Part shown: in pieces, positions 8,773-18,600 of the stretch | Position numbering within the stretch: position 1 is the first letter of the stretch | Layout of the letters: each line of letters starts with the position of its first letter | Origin: an uncultured Phocaeicola sp. | Lineage (GTDB): Bacteria > Bacteroidota > Bacteroidia > Bacteroidales > Bacteroidaceae | Direction: 5' to 3' | DNA length: 60,760 bases | NCBI GenBank assembly: GCA_944321015.1 | Contig: CALUJS010000012.1 | Coordinates: forward strand, 1 to 60,760 | Notes under the pieces: model-generated | What the model saw: the letters and a program-made list of their open reading frames with translations, nothing else | Told to the model about the DNA's origin: nothing | The model's database searches: none | Translations under genes and position numbers: made by a program

Positions 8773-8783
8773 TCCAAATTACT

Positions 8784-8791
8784 TACTTTTG
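8784..8791 (+). promoter_or_regulatory. Predicted -7 box (TACTTTTG) for the membrane protein at 8828
   Basis: TACTTTTG matches TAnnTTTG, with TTG about 19 bp upstream (8762-8764). It lies 12 bp from the opposite-facing box, so the two promoters are back to back and may compete. Confidence 0.6.
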
Positions 8792-8827
8792 TGCAAAATA
8801 TCATGAGAATTTTAATCTTTATACGCA

Positions 8828-9835
8828 ATGGAAAATATAGAGCTACTGAGCGCGTTCTACAAACATCGGGGTTTTAAGCGCCGTTTGTTGGAAGGCTTTC
8901 GCTTTCTGGAGCGTAACTTCACCGCGCTGTTTCGGGTGAGTTCCTTCGTGTTAATTCCTTTTGCCCTGGCGGCAGCTTTGTGTGTCGTGTGGTTGACTGC
9001 CGAGGCATACGATGCGGTTTCGACAGTCGTGAGCGGGCAGTCGCCTTTGCAATTATTGGACGGAATGATTGGAAGCGTGGCGGTGTCGGGGCTGGTGTTG
9101 CTGGCAGGCACGTGCTGCTGGAAGGCTTTGGAGTTTAATCTGTTCCGCAGCTATATTGAGTACGGTTACGTGCCGTCGAGAAGTGCGGGCTCGTGGATGA
9201 GCATTTCCGCGCGCGACGTGTGGCGTTTCTTTCTGTTTGTTCTCTTTTGCGTATTCTTTTGGGCATTGTTCGGGGCTGTGGCATATATGCTGGTGGTCTT
9301 GAGCGTGTGGTTGCTGGTGGTGCTTGTTCCTGCATGGATTTATTGCGGGGTGATATTTCTCCTGTTCCCATATTATTACATGATTGAGCGCGAGTCGTTA
9401 TGGGATGCGTTCTTGCATGCCTTCCGCCGCGTGACGCCTACATGGGGGACTACCTTCGGATTGGTCTTGCTGTGCGGCATTGTGATTGGCATGTTCCTCT
9501 TTGTCGTGTTCCTGCCCGCGTTGCTGACGCTGTTGACCGACGCAGCTGCAGCCAAGGCCGTATTGGATGGCAACATGCCCGACCTCCCTCCATATTATTC
9601 CGTGTTGCAGGTTGTCTTGTGGTTCGTCGGCATTTGGCTGGGACTGATGGCTACGTTGGCATTCGATGCTCCGCTGTTGTTTCATTACGGCACCCTTATG
9701 GCAAAGGACAAGGAAGCCATGCTGGCTGCTGCCCGTGCCGAAGAAGAGCGACTTAAAGCCGAGCGGGCACGTCTGGCCGCAGCAAAGGAGCGTGAGGCTG
9801 CTTATCGCGACGGTTCGGCTTTCCGTCCGTGGTGA
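8828..9835 (+). CDS. Multi-pass membrane protein of unknown function
   Basis: 335 residues. I count about six or seven hydrophobic segments: roughly 35-57, 79-100, 130-190 (two or three helices), 210-235 and 262-285. The C-terminal 45 residues are a highly charged Ala/Glu/Arg helix (AAARAEEERLKAERARLAA) that should lie in the cytoplasm as a coiled coil. There is no signal peptide. It stands alone: a divergent promoter pair lies upstream and the gene downstream is convergent. I do not recognise the family well enough to name it. The layout resembles Bacteroidetes DUF-type inner-membrane proteins, with no known role. Confidence 0.8.
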   Translation: MENIELLSAFYKHRGFKRRLLEGFRFLERNFTALFRVSSFVLIPFALAAALCVVWLTAEAYDAVSTVVSGQSPLQLLDGMIGSVAVSGLVLLAGTCCWKALEFNLFRSYIEYGYVPSRSAGSWMSISARDVWRFFLFVLFCVFFWALFGAVAYMLVVLSVWLLVVLVPAWIYCGVIFLLFPYYYMIERESLWDAFLHAFRRVTPTWGTTFGLVLLCGIVIGMFLFVVFLPALLTLLTDAAAAKAVLDGNMPDLPPYYSVLQVVLWFVGIWLGLMATLAFDAPLLFHYGTLMAKDKEAMLAAARAEEERLKAERARLAAAKEREAAYRDGSAFRPW

Positions 9836-9854
9836 TGTGCTGTTCCGGAGTCGT

Positions 9855-10682
9855 TTAGCGGGTGTATTTCCGCACGAGGGTACGGAAGGCGGCAGTCTTC
9901 ATGAAGCGCGTCAGCCAGGCATTGAGCGTGTCCATCAGCTCTTCCGATTTCCGACTGGCGCCCCATCCGTAGAATTGATTGAAGCTTATGGCCGTCTCGA
10001 TGTCGAGTTGCGGGTATTGGCCGATGAGGCTTTGGGCAATGCCTTCCTCGCAGATGGCGTAGTCGATGTCGGCATGAGCCACGAGCGCAAGCAGTTGCTC
10101 GCTTCCGTACTTGGGTATTTCCCGCACGTGTATGGTGTCGGCAATCTCCATGCTCAGATGGCGGATGCGGAACCGCGCAGGCGAACCTTCGGGCACATAC
10201 ACGGTCTTTCCCGCAAGTCCCAAAGGTGATTTTACATAGGCGCTGTCGTTTTCGGTCGAAGGTTTGCGTTGCACCAATACCTGGCGGTGGCGTAGGATGG
10301 GTTGCGAGAAGAGCAGCGTCGAGTCCTGCTCGCTGGTGATTAGCAGACTGCCCGCTATCAGGTCAAACCTGCCGTTGTTTATTCCTTCAAGTTGGTTTTT
10401 CAGTTCCATTTCCGGCATGATGTCGGCTTGTAAGCCCTTGTCGCGGGCAAAGGCTTGGAGCAGTTCGTAGTGGAAACCGCTTATGCTGTCGTGTTCCACA
10501 TGGTAGCCCACGGGGTTATACTCTGTGGTGGCGCGTATTGTGCCCGAACGGATGATGTCTTCATAGGTGCGCGGTTGTCCTTCCCGGGATTCCCGGTCGC
10601 CAACCCGGTTGGCCAGGGTCAGAATGAGTGCGACGACTGCCGTTCCGCCCAGCAGGCAGGATATCAGTTTCTTTGTGCTCAT
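9855..10682 (-). CDS. Periplasmic solute-binding protein, family 3-like, membrane-anchored
   Basis: 275 residues. An N-terminal uncleaved-looking hydrophobic anchor (about 5-24) is followed by a type II periplasmic binding fold of the SBP_bac_3 family: IIRSGTIRATTEYNPVGYH, then GFHYELLQAFARDKGL, then GRFDLIAGSLLITSEQDSTLLFSQP. It resembles the N-terminal sensor half of MltF but lacks any lytic transglycosylase domain. No ABC permease or ATPase is nearby. It lies 15 bp after the porin gene and is probably cotranscribed. A sensing or scavenging role for an amino acid or peptidoglycan fragment is inference only. Confidence 0.8.
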   Translation of the reverse strand: MSTKKLISCLLGGTAVVALILTLANRVGDRESREGQPRTYEDIIRSGTIRATTEYNPVGYHVEHDSISGFHYELLQAFARDKGLQADIMPEMELKNQLEGINNGRFDLIAGSLLITSEQDSTLLFSQPILRHRQVLVQRKPSTENDSAYVKSPLGLAGKTVYVPEGSPARFRIRHLSMEIADTIHVREIPKYGSEQLLALVAHADIDYAICEEGIAQSLIGQYPQLDIETAISFNQFYGWGASRKSEELMDTLNAWLTRFMKTAAFRTLVRKYTR

Positions 10683-10697
10683 CGGGGAAGCCGCCTT

Positions 10698-12764
10698 TTA
10701 GTTAAAGAAGTTCCACGACAGGCCGAACTTGAACCACATCGGGTTAATGGGGTAGTGGGGCGCAAGGAACGAATTGGCATTGCCCATGCCTTCCGACACG
10801 TGATACATCATGGCGTACAGGCGGGTATGCTTCAGGTGCAGGTTTACATAGACGTTTACGATGGGGTAGCCGCCAATCTCGATGAGGTCATTGGGGTTCT
10901 GCAGATAGAATTGGCCGATGGCGGGCGAATAGTCGGGCGCATAATACTTGGTGAAGTAGCGCACGTCGGCTCCCAGTTCCACGTTGAGCACCTTCTTGGC
11001 CAGTTGGAATTTCAGGTACAGGTTGCTGTACAATGACAAATCCGGCAGCGGCAGCACTTCCTGATTGCTGCTCTTCTGATAGGTAATCTCATTGTCCCAG
11101 TGGAATATGCCTAGGGCAAGGTCTTTCTTCAGCGTGGCCGAAAGCACTTGGATGTTGTCGCCGTATTGGCTCACCCTCACGTTGTGGCGGTAGCCGTTGG
11201 TGTCGTCGGAGGTGTAGGCCTGGGCGGCGTTGTCGAAGTAGGTGTAGTTGGTAATGTTTTCAACGCCGACGCTCAGGAGTATGTCTGCCTTTTTGGACCG
11301 GAACTCACCTTGGATGCGCGTGCGCAGTTCCTTGTTCAGGTCGTTGTCCCACCACAAATGGCGCGAGTGGTAGTGGCGGTAATAAAAAGACGGATTGATG
11401 CGTTTGGTGTAGGCCATGGCTGCCAGCTGGATGGTGTCCTTGAACAGGCGGAAATTCAGGTCGGCATGTCCCGTCACGTTGAACGTTCCGATGTCTTCCC
11501 CCGTGAGGGCCGTTTCGCCGTACACGCGGTAGTGCAGCGTTTTGCCTTGCTCCTTGAGCAGTTCTCCTCCCACGCTCAGGATGTTTTCGGTGTATTTGCG
11601 GTCATATCGTTCGGTGGCGGCGCTCAGGGTGTCCACCATGTTGTACTTGCGCATCTCGTAGTTGACGAATGCGGTCAGGCCGGCTTTCGCCCATTTGTTG
11701 AATCCTTCGCGCAGGGCGATGGCAAAGGTGTTCTTCATCGAGGTGTGTCCGGTGATGTCGCGTTGGTAATCGTTGCCGAAGTGATCGTTTACGTAGTAAT
11801 TCGCCGGAGTTTCGTAGGCAATGTATTGCCTTTCGTAGTTGCTGTATTGGAACGTGTGTATGAAACTCGTCACGGGGATGAAGTTGTCATAGTGTTGAGC
11901 GGTGTCTTCCGGCTCTTCATAGAATCCCAAGTTGTAGCGGTGGGTGAAGTGGATGTGGTAATTGTCGTTCCGGTTCCATGTCCGTTCCAGATTAGTGGGG
12001 ATGTCCGAAGGCTGATAGGAGCTGGAATTCGGCATGTCCTCGGGGTTGGTGATATAGGTATCGTCGGCTATGCCTCCGTTTTCGGCCATCTTCATGTGGT
12101 TTTTGCTGAACAGGAAGTGGTAGTCGTACTTGTCTCCCTGATAGGATGAGAAGAGTGTGCCGTTGAACAGCGAGACGGCCTGGTTGTTGTACATGCCTCG
12201 TCCGTACACGTAGTCAAACTGGAAGCCGAAGTTCAGGCGGCGGTTGGCATTCACGCCGAAGTAAGCCTTGAAGCGGTCTTCGCCGTTCTGCTGGTTGCCG
12301 GCCGAGAAGTAGGTCAGATTGGCAAACGGCGATTTCGTGTTGAGGAAGTGGAATTTGTCCACGGGTATGATGAAGTAATCATACGGGTCGGTGAAGATGA
12401 ATTGCGATGCTGTCGGGCGGTGAAAGAAGATGCGCGACATGCGCGGCGAGCCGATGTTGCCCAGATAGTTGTATTCGCCGTTCAGCCCGTCGGTGAATTG
12501 CAGGTTCTGGAAATGGTGCATGAGCGTATCCACTTCCACGGGAGTCGTATTGCCGAAGCGGGGGTCTATCGTCCACATCTTCAGTCCTCTCGGCACGGTT
12601 TTCGAGTCGACGGTCGTTGTGTCTTCGTCCAGATAGTCTTCATTGTCGGTGATGTAGCGGGGCCCATCCGGCGTCTGTTCGTACAGCTGGTTATAATTTT
12701 GTGCGGACAGGTTGGCGCACAACAAGCCCGACAGCAGAGTCAAAATAAAAACAATTTTTTTCAT
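10698..12764 (-). CDS. Putative outer-membrane porin (Bacteroidetes Porin_10 type)
   Basis: 688 residues with a signal peptide (MKKIVFILTLLSGLLCANLSAQ). Many amphipathic beta-strands rich in Tyr, Asn and Asp follow, ending in FGLSWNFFN with the terminal aromatic typical of BAM substrates. Landmark segments include RRLNFGFQFDYVYGRGMYNNQ and YYRHYHSRHLWWDNDLN (conserved in the Bacteroidetes 'putative porin' family). It probably forms a large pore in the outer membrane; the substrate is unknown. It is the first gene of a unit with the solute-binding protein. The -7 box ends only 8 bases before the ATG, implying an extremely short leader. Confidence 0.8.
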   Translation of the reverse strand: MKKIVFILTLLSGLLCANLSAQNYNQLYEQTPDGPRYITDNEDYLDEDTTTVDSKTVPRGLKMWTIDPRFGNTTPVEVDTLMHHFQNLQFTDGLNGEYNYLGNIGSPRMSRIFFHRPTASQFIFTDPYDYFIIPVDKFHFLNTKSPFANLTYFSAGNQQNGEDRFKAYFGVNANRRLNFGFQFDYVYGRGMYNNQAVSLFNGTLFSSYQGDKYDYHFLFSKNHMKMAENGGIADDTYITNPEDMPNSSSYQPSDIPTNLERTWNRNDNYHIHFTHRYNLGFYEEPEDTAQHYDNFIPVTSFIHTFQYSNYERQYIAYETPANYYVNDHFGNDYQRDITGHTSMKNTFAIALREGFNKWAKAGLTAFVNYEMRKYNMVDTLSAATERYDRKYTENILSVGGELLKEQGKTLHYRVYGETALTGEDIGTFNVTGHADLNFRLFKDTIQLAAMAYTKRINPSFYYRHYHSRHLWWDNDLNKELRTRIQGEFRSKKADILLSVGVENITNYTYFDNAAQAYTSDDTNGYRHNVRVSQYGDNIQVLSATLKKDLALGIFHWDNEITYQKSSNQEVLPLPDLSLYSNLYLKFQLAKKVLNVELGADVRYFTKYYAPDYSPAIGQFYLQNPNDLIEIGGYPIVNVYVNLHLKHTRLYAMMYHVSEGMGNANSFLAPHYPINPMWFKFGLSWNFFN

Positions 12765-12772
12765 ATCGGGCG

Positions 12773-12780
12773 CAAAGTTA
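12773..12780 (-). promoter_or_regulatory. Predicted -7 box (TAACTTTG) almost abutting the porin start
   Basis: Minus-strand TAACTTTG ends 8 nt before the porin ATG at 12764. If transcription begins about 4-6 nt after the box, the mRNA leader would be only about 3-5 nt, too short for a normal ribosome-binding site. Confidence 0.5.
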
Positions 12781-12916
12781 TATAAAATAACGTGACGGCA
12801 GCTAGTTCGTATGCCAAGAATCGTCGCATTTTGAAGTATTTAAGAAGCTGCGCGCTTCTCCGTCCTGCGGTGTGCGGGGTTGGCGGAAAGCCTTGACATG
12901 ACGGCCTTTGTCCGTG

Positions 12917-13004
12917 CATATGGGAGCTCGCGTCGGGGCATATGGCCGCTCGTGACCGTCCATATGGACGGACCCGGCTGTCCATATGGACGCTCCGGGC
13001 ACGG
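12917..13004. repeat. 22-bp tandem array, family A, locus 2 (4 units)
   Basis: CATATG occurs at 12917, 12939, 12961 and 12983, exactly every 22 bp. Cores include GCCGCTCGTGACC and GACGCTCCGGGC. It lies in the 343-bp divergent gap between the porin and the DUF5063 gene. Apart from the two promoters I see nothing else there. Confidence 0.92.
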
Positions 13005-13085
13005 AAGTTACAGAAGCACAGCGCGCTTATTCTCTTGATTTATAATATATTTTCTCTGCGACTTTGCGCCTCTGTGTTTATTTCG

Positions 13086-13093
13086 TACATTTG
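13086..13093 (+). promoter_or_regulatory. Predicted -7 box (TACATTTG) for the DUF5063 gene
   Basis: TACATTTG fits TAnnTTTG and would give a leader of about 10-20 nt before the ATG at 13108 or 13114. Confidence 0.55.
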
Positions 13094-13107
13094 CAGACCA
13101 AAAAAAG

Positions 13108-13683
13108 ATGAATATGGATTCAACAGCCTCCGTTATATTCGACCGCAACACCGTGGAGTTTGTCACCGTGAGTGCGGAGTTTTGCGCATTCCTGGAGCAG
13201 GCGGAAAGCAAATCACGGCGCCGCTTTGTGGATACGGCGCTCAAGCTCTTGCCGTTGCTCTATCTGAAAGCGTCCATGCTGCCGCCTTGCGAGGCGGAAG
13301 GGATGGTCGAGCCTGAAATCATCGTGACTGAAAGCGATTATGACGCCATACGGTCGATGGTGGCGGGCGTGTTGGCCGACCGGGATGATTATCTGGACGT
13401 GTTCTTGGCCGACATGCGCTACAGCGATACGCCCATCCGGCGAAACATCTCGGAAGATTTGGCCGACATATATCAGGATATAAAGAACTTTGTGGGCGTG
13501 TATCGTCTGGGCTTTGACGAAACCATGCATGATGCCTTGGCCATCTGTGAGGAGCATTTTGCTTCCTATTGGGGGCAGGTGCTGGTGAACACCATGCGTG
13601 CCCTGCACGAGGTGAAGTATGGCTTTTCGGCGGAAGACGGCACGGATGACGAGGCAGAAGAAGAATTGGATGAACTACAATGA
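13108..13683 (+). CDS. DUF5063 family protein
   Basis: 191 residues, soluble and strongly acidic, with a very acidic C-terminal tail (EDGTDDEAEEELDELQ). The helical segments FVTVSAEFCAFLEQ and FVDTALKLLPLLYLKASML near the N-terminus are what I recall of DUF5063, a family without assigned function. It overlaps the start of the 3'-5' exonuclease gene by 4 bases (ATGA), indicating translational coupling, and RlmI follows 12 bp later. A role with nucleic acids is suggested only by that company. An alternative start is the ATG at 13114. Confidence 0.78.
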   Translation: MNMDSTASVIFDRNTVEFVTVSAEFCAFLEQAESKSRRRFVDTALKLLPLLYLKASMLPPCEAEGMVEPEIIVTESDYDAIRSMVAGVLADRDDYLDVFLADMRYSDTPIRRNISEDLADIYQDIKNFVGVYRLGFDETMHDALAICEEHFASYWGQVLVNTMRALHEVKYGFSAEDGTDDEAEEELDELQ

Positions 13684-14321
13684 TGATTATCAGAGATACA
13701 TTTCCGAAGGCCGAGTTGGCCGGTTTGCCCAAGGTGGCATTTGAAGGTCGCATAGTCTGCATCCAGACCGAGGCGGAAGCCGACAAGGCCGTGGACTATT
13801 TGTTGACGCAAAAAAGAGTGGGGGTGGACACCGAAACGCGCCCTTCCTTTGTGAGCGGGAGGCTGTACAAGGTAGCCTTGGTTCAGGTCTCCACGCTGGA
13901 CATTTGTTTTCTTTTCCGCTTGAACTACATCGGTTTCCCCAAATCGTTGAAGCGTTTTCTCGAAGATTTGCAGGTTGAGAAAATCGGACTGTCGCTGAAG
14001 GACGACTTCGGGGCCTTGCACCGGAGGAGCGACTTCACGCCGGGTGAGTTTATCGAGCTGCAGGATTACGTTCATCAGTTTGGCATCAAGGATCAGAGCC
14101 TGCAGAAGATTTACGCCAACCTTTTCGGCCGGAAGATTTCCAAGGCCCAACGTCTGTCAAACTGGGAGACCGACGTACTGAGCGACGCGCAGAAAAGCTA
14201 TGCGGCGACCGACGCATGGGCGTGCCTGATGATTTACAACCGTTTGGAAGTACTTCGTCTTTCGGGCGATTACCGGTTGGAGGAAAGCGTGAAGGTTCAA
14301 GTGGAAGAATCACATGAATAA
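13680..14321 (+). CDS. 3'-5' exonuclease, DEDDy/RNase D-like
   Basis: 213 residues, single domain. The DEDD residues are visible in order: Asp and Glu in GVDTETRPSF (about residue 50), Asp in LSLKDDFGAL (about 108), and Tyr plus Asp in SYAATDAWACLMIY (about 181). These are the metal-binding acids of the RNase D/WRN exonuclease fold. There is no HRDC domain, so it is shorter than true RNase D. It could trim structured RNA or DNA 3' ends; which is not decided by sequence. It sits between a DUF5063 gene (4-bp overlap) and an rRNA methyltransferase, making an RNA role attractive. Confidence 0.85.
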   Translation: MMIIRDTFPKAELAGLPKVAFEGRIVCIQTEAEADKAVDYLLTQKRVGVDTETRPSFVSGRLYKVALVQVSTLDICFLFRLNYIGFPKSLKRFLEDLQVEKIGLSLKDDFGALHRRSDFTPGEFIELQDYVHQFGIKDQSLQKIYANLFGRKISKAQRLSNWETDVLSDAQKSYAATDAWACLMIYNRLEVLRLSGDYRLEESVKVQVEESHE

Positions 14322-14333
14322 ATACTCTCGTGT

Positions 14334-15518
14334 ATGAATTATAAAAAGGTATATCTTAAACCCGGGAAGGAAGAGTCGTTGAAGCGTTTCCATCCGTGGA
14401 TATTTTCAGGAGCAATCCATCACATCGAAGGCGAGCCGGAAGAAGGCGAGGTCGTCAGTGTGTACACAAGTAAAAAGGAGTTTGTGGCCGTGGGGCATTT
14501 TCAGGTGGGGAGCATAGCCGTGAGGGTGCTCTCGTTTCACGACGAGGCAATCGACTACGCTTTCTGGCGCCGGAAGTTGCAGACGGCTTATGACCTGCGT
14601 CGTGCCATAGGCATTGCCGGCAGGGCCGACAACAATACGTATCGGCTGGTTCATGGCGAAGGTGACAACCTGCCCGGGCTGGTCGTTGACATCTATGCAA
14701 ATACGGCCGTCATGCAGGCCCATTCGGTGGGCATGCACGTGTCGCGCATGGCGATAGCCGACGCATTGAGCGACGTGATGGGCGATGTCGTTCGGAACGT
14801 TTATTACAAATCGGAAACGACGCTGCCCTATAAGGCCGAGCTTGAGGCGGAAAACGGATTCATCAAGGGCGGAAGCACGGACAATGTGGCCATGGAATAC
14901 GGTCTGAAGTTTCATGTGGACTGGCTGAAGGGACAAAAGACGGGCTTCTTCGTCGACCAGCGGGAAAACCGCGCGTTGCTGGAGAGATATGCCAAGGGAC
15001 GCAACGTGTTGAACATGTTCTGCTACACGGGCGGTTTCTCGTTTTATGCCATGCGCGGAGGGGCCAACCTGGTGCACTCGGTCGACAGTTCGGCAAAAGC
15101 CATCGACCTGACGAACGAGAACGTGGCCTTGAACTTCCCCGATGATTCGCGCCATGAAGCCTTTGCCGAGGACGCCTTCAAATACCTCGACCGCATGGGC
15201 GACCAATATGATTTGATTATACTCGATCCCCCGGCTTTCGCCAAGCACAAAGACGCCCTGCGCAACGCCCTGCAAGGCTATCGCAAGCTCAATGCAAAGG
15301 CCTTTGAGAAGATTCGGCCGGGAGGCATTCTGTTTACATTCTCCTGCTCGCAGGTCGTGACAAAGGACAACTTCCGCACGGCCGTGTTCACGGCGGCGGC
15401 CATGTCGGGGCGCAGCGTGCGCATCTTGCACCAGCTCACGCAGCCGGCCGATCATCCGGTGAACATCTATCACCCTGAGGGTGAATATCTGAAAGGGCTG
15501 GTGTTGTATGTGGAATGA
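14334..15518 (+). CDS. rlmI: Class I SAM-dependent rRNA methyltransferase, RlmI-like
   Basis: 394 residues. An N-terminal PUA-like domain (VYLKPGKEESLKRFHPWIFSG) is followed by an EEHEE linker and a Rossmann methyltransferase. Motifs visible include LNMFCYTGGFSFYAMRGG (SAM binding, about 227-244), VHSVDSSAKAIDLTNENV, and the LILDPPAFAKHK loop, with a Cys in the FTFSCSQ motif consistent with the catalytic cysteine of m5C enzymes. E. coli RlmI makes m5C1962 in 23S rRNA; the target in this organism is assumed from homology. It ends the three-gene unit with DUF5063 and the exonuclease. Confidence 0.85.
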   Translation: MNYKKVYLKPGKEESLKRFHPWIFSGAIHHIEGEPEEGEVVSVYTSKKEFVAVGHFQVGSIAVRVLSFHDEAIDYAFWRRKLQTAYDLRRAIGIAGRADNNTYRLVHGEGDNLPGLVVDIYANTAVMQAHSVGMHVSRMAIADALSDVMGDVVRNVYYKSETTLPYKAELEAENGFIKGGSTDNVAMEYGLKFHVDWLKGQKTGFFVDQRENRALLERYAKGRNVLNMFCYTGGFSFYAMRGGANLVHSVDSSAKAIDLTNENVALNFPDDSRHEAFAEDAFKYLDRMGDQYDLIILDPPAFAKHKDALRNALQGYRKLNAKAFEKIRPGGILFTFSCSQVVTKDNFRTAVFTAAAMSGRSVRILHQLTQPADHPVNIYHPEGEYLKGLVLYVE

Positions 15519-15626
15519 CATCGGTGCCTTTTGCCTCTGTTGTGCCGATGTTTGGATTTAAACAACCCCTTGGACGCAAGCACGAAAAAGATGGAACGGC
15601 CTTCTTGCCACCTCACAGATTTTGAC

Positions 15627-15634
15627 TACTTTTG
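15627..15634 (+). promoter_or_regulatory. Predicted promoter for purL (TTG-19-TACTTTTG)
   Basis: TTG at 15605-15607, 19 bp, then TACTTTTG, a full match to the Bacteroides promoter pattern. The leader to 15694 is about 55 nt. I found no purine-riboswitch-like fold in it. Confidence 0.75.
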
Positions 15635-15693
15635 CGGTGGCTTGCAACAGCCGATGTTGATGCAGAAATAAAACTAACAAAACACATTTCAAT

Positions 15694-18600
15694 ATGATTC
15701 TATTTTTCAGAACATCTACGAACTCCGTGATTGCCACTGAAACCAACCATGAACTGAGCGCGGACGACATCCGTAAGCTGTGTTGGCTCTATGGCGATGC
15801 CACTGTTGAAAAAGAAGAGAACCTGACGGGCTACTTCATCGGCCCTCGTAAGGAAATGATTACCCCTTGGAGCACAAATGCCGTTGAAATCACCCAGAAC
15901 ATGGGTCTTGCAGGCATACTCCGCATCGAAGAGTATTTCCCCGTGAAGGATGAACATGCAGACTACGACCCCATGCTCCAGCGCATGTATCACGGACTGA
16001 CGCAGGACGTTTTCACGACAAACATCAAGCCTCAGCCCATCGTCTACATAGACAACCTCGAGGAATATAACGAAAAGGAAGGTCTGGCACTCTCACGTGA
16101 GGAGATGGACTATCTGCTGAAAGTAGAAAAAGACTTGGGCCGCAAGCTGACCGACTCCGAAGTGTTTGGCTTTGCCCAAATCAACTCCGAGCACTGCCGC
16201 CATAAAATCTTCGGCGGCACCTTCATCATCGACGGCAAGGAGATGGAGTCTTCGCTCTTCCAGATGATTAAGAAGACCACGGCCGAGAATCCGAACAAGA
16301 TTATTTCCGCCTACAAGGACAACGTGGCGTTTGCCGAAGGCCCCGTAGTCGAGCAGTTTGCTCCGGCCGACCATTCCACGTCCGACTATTTCATCATCAA
16401 AGACATCAAGACCGTCATTTCGTTGAAAGCCGAGACGCACAACTTCCCCACCACCGTGGAGCCGTTTAACGGCGCATCAACCGGAACGGGTGGTGAAATC
16501 CGCGACCGTATGGGTGGCGGAAAGGGTTCTTGGCCCATTGCCGGCACAGCGGTGTATATGACCTCTTATCCCCGCACGGAGCCCGACCGCCCTTGGGAGA
16601 AGCTTCTGCCTGTGCGCAAATGGCTCTACCAGACGCCGGAGCAAATCCTCATCAAGGCCTCCAATGGCGCTTCCGATTTCGGAAACAAGTTCGGCCAGCC
16701 GCTTATCTGCGGCTCCGTTCTGACGTTTGAGCATCAGGAGAAAGACGTATTCTATGGCTACGACAAAGTCATCATGCTGGCCGGCGGCGTGGGCTACGGC
16801 ACACAGCGCGACTGCCTGAAGGGTACTCCCGAAGCGGGCAATAAGATTGTGGTGCTCGGCGGCGACAACTACCGCATCGGCCTTGGCGGAGGCTCGGTTT
16901 CTTCGGTCGATACGGGCCGTTACTCCTCAGGCATTGAGCTGAACGCCGTGCAACGCGCCAACGCAGAGATGCAGAAACGTGCCAACAACGTGGTGCGCGC
17001 GCTTTGCGAGGAAGACAGCAATCCTATTGTTTCCATCCACGACCACGGTTCGGCCGGACACGTAAACTGCTTGTCGGAGCTGGTGGAAGACTGTGGCGGA
17101 CTTATCGATATGTCCAAACTGCCCATCGGCGACCACACGCTCTCGGCCAAGGAAATCATTGCCAACGAGAGTCAGGAACGCATGGGATTGCTTATCGATG
17201 AAAAAGCGCTCGAGCATGTGAAGAAGATTGCCGAACGCGAACGTGCCCCGATGTATGTCGTAGGTGAAACGACCGGCGATCACCGCTTCGCTTTCCAACA
17301 AGCCGATGGCGTGCGCCCCTTCGACTTGGCCGTCGACCAGATGTTCGGATCGTCTCCCAAGACATATATGGTGGACAACACCGTGGAACGCCATTATGAG
17401 AATGCGACCTACGACCAATCAAAACTCAACGAATACCTCCGCAACGTGCTCCAGCTTGAGGCGGTGGCTTGCAAAGACTGGCTGACGAACAAGGTGGACC
17501 GTTCTGTGACGGGCAAGGTAGCCCGTCAGCAATGCCAGGGCGAGCTCCAGTTGCCGTTGAGCGACTGTGGCGTGGTGGCCTTGGACTATCGCGGAGAAAA
17601 AGGCATTGCCACTTCGCTCGGACATGCTCCGCAAGCAGCTTTGGCCAATCCGGCTGCCGGTTCGGTATTGTCTGTGGCCGAAGCGCTGACCAACATCGTG
17701 TGGGCACCATTTGCCGACGGCATGGACAGCATTTCGCTCTCGGCCAACTGGATGTGGCCCTGCCGCTCGCAAGAAGGCGAGGATGCCCGTCTTTACACGG
17801 CAGTAAAGGCGTTGTCGGACTTCTGTTGTGCGTTGGGCGTCAATGTGCCGACCGGAAAAGATTCACTTTCCATGACGCAGAAATATCCCGATGGCGAGAA
17901 AGTCATCAGTCCGGGTACGGTCATCGTGTCGGCCGGCGGCGAAGTGTCGGATGTGAAGAAGGTCGTGTCGCCCGTATTGGTCAACAACCCGAAGACAACA
18001 CTCTATCACATCGATTTCAGCTTCGACAAACTCAGTCTGGGCGGTTCCGCCTTTGCACAGTCATTATATAAGGTGGGCGACGATGTGCCGACCGTACAGA
18101 ATCCCGAGTATTTCCGCGATGCGTTCATGGCTGTGCAAGAGCTGGTGAACAAGGGCCTGATTCTGGCCGGCCACGACATTTCGGCAGGCGGTCTCATCAC
18201 GACGCTTCTTGAAATGTGCTTTGCCAATGTGGAAGGCGGCTTGAAGATAAACCTGAACAAGATTAAGGAAGACGACCTGGTGAAGATTCTTTTTGCGGAA
18301 AATCCCGGCGTAGTCATCCAGGTGAGCGACAAGCACAAGGAAGAGGTGAAGAAGATATTGGACGATGCCGGCGTGGGCTACGTGAAACTCGGTTCGCCCA
18401 CCGACGAGCGCCACATCCTCGTGGAACACCACGACGCCACCTACCAGTTCGGCATCGACTACCTGCGCGACGTGTGGTACTACTCTTCCTACCTGCTCGA
18501 CTGCAAACAGAGCATGAACGGATGTGCCAAGAAGCGTTTCGAGAACTACAAGATGCAACCGCTCGAAATGGTGTTCAACAAAGACTTCACCGGCAAGTTC

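Noticed and set aside
15519..15693. Purine riboswitch before purL
   Set aside because: The leader after the promoter is only about 55 nt and I could not draw the three-way junction of that riboswitch class.
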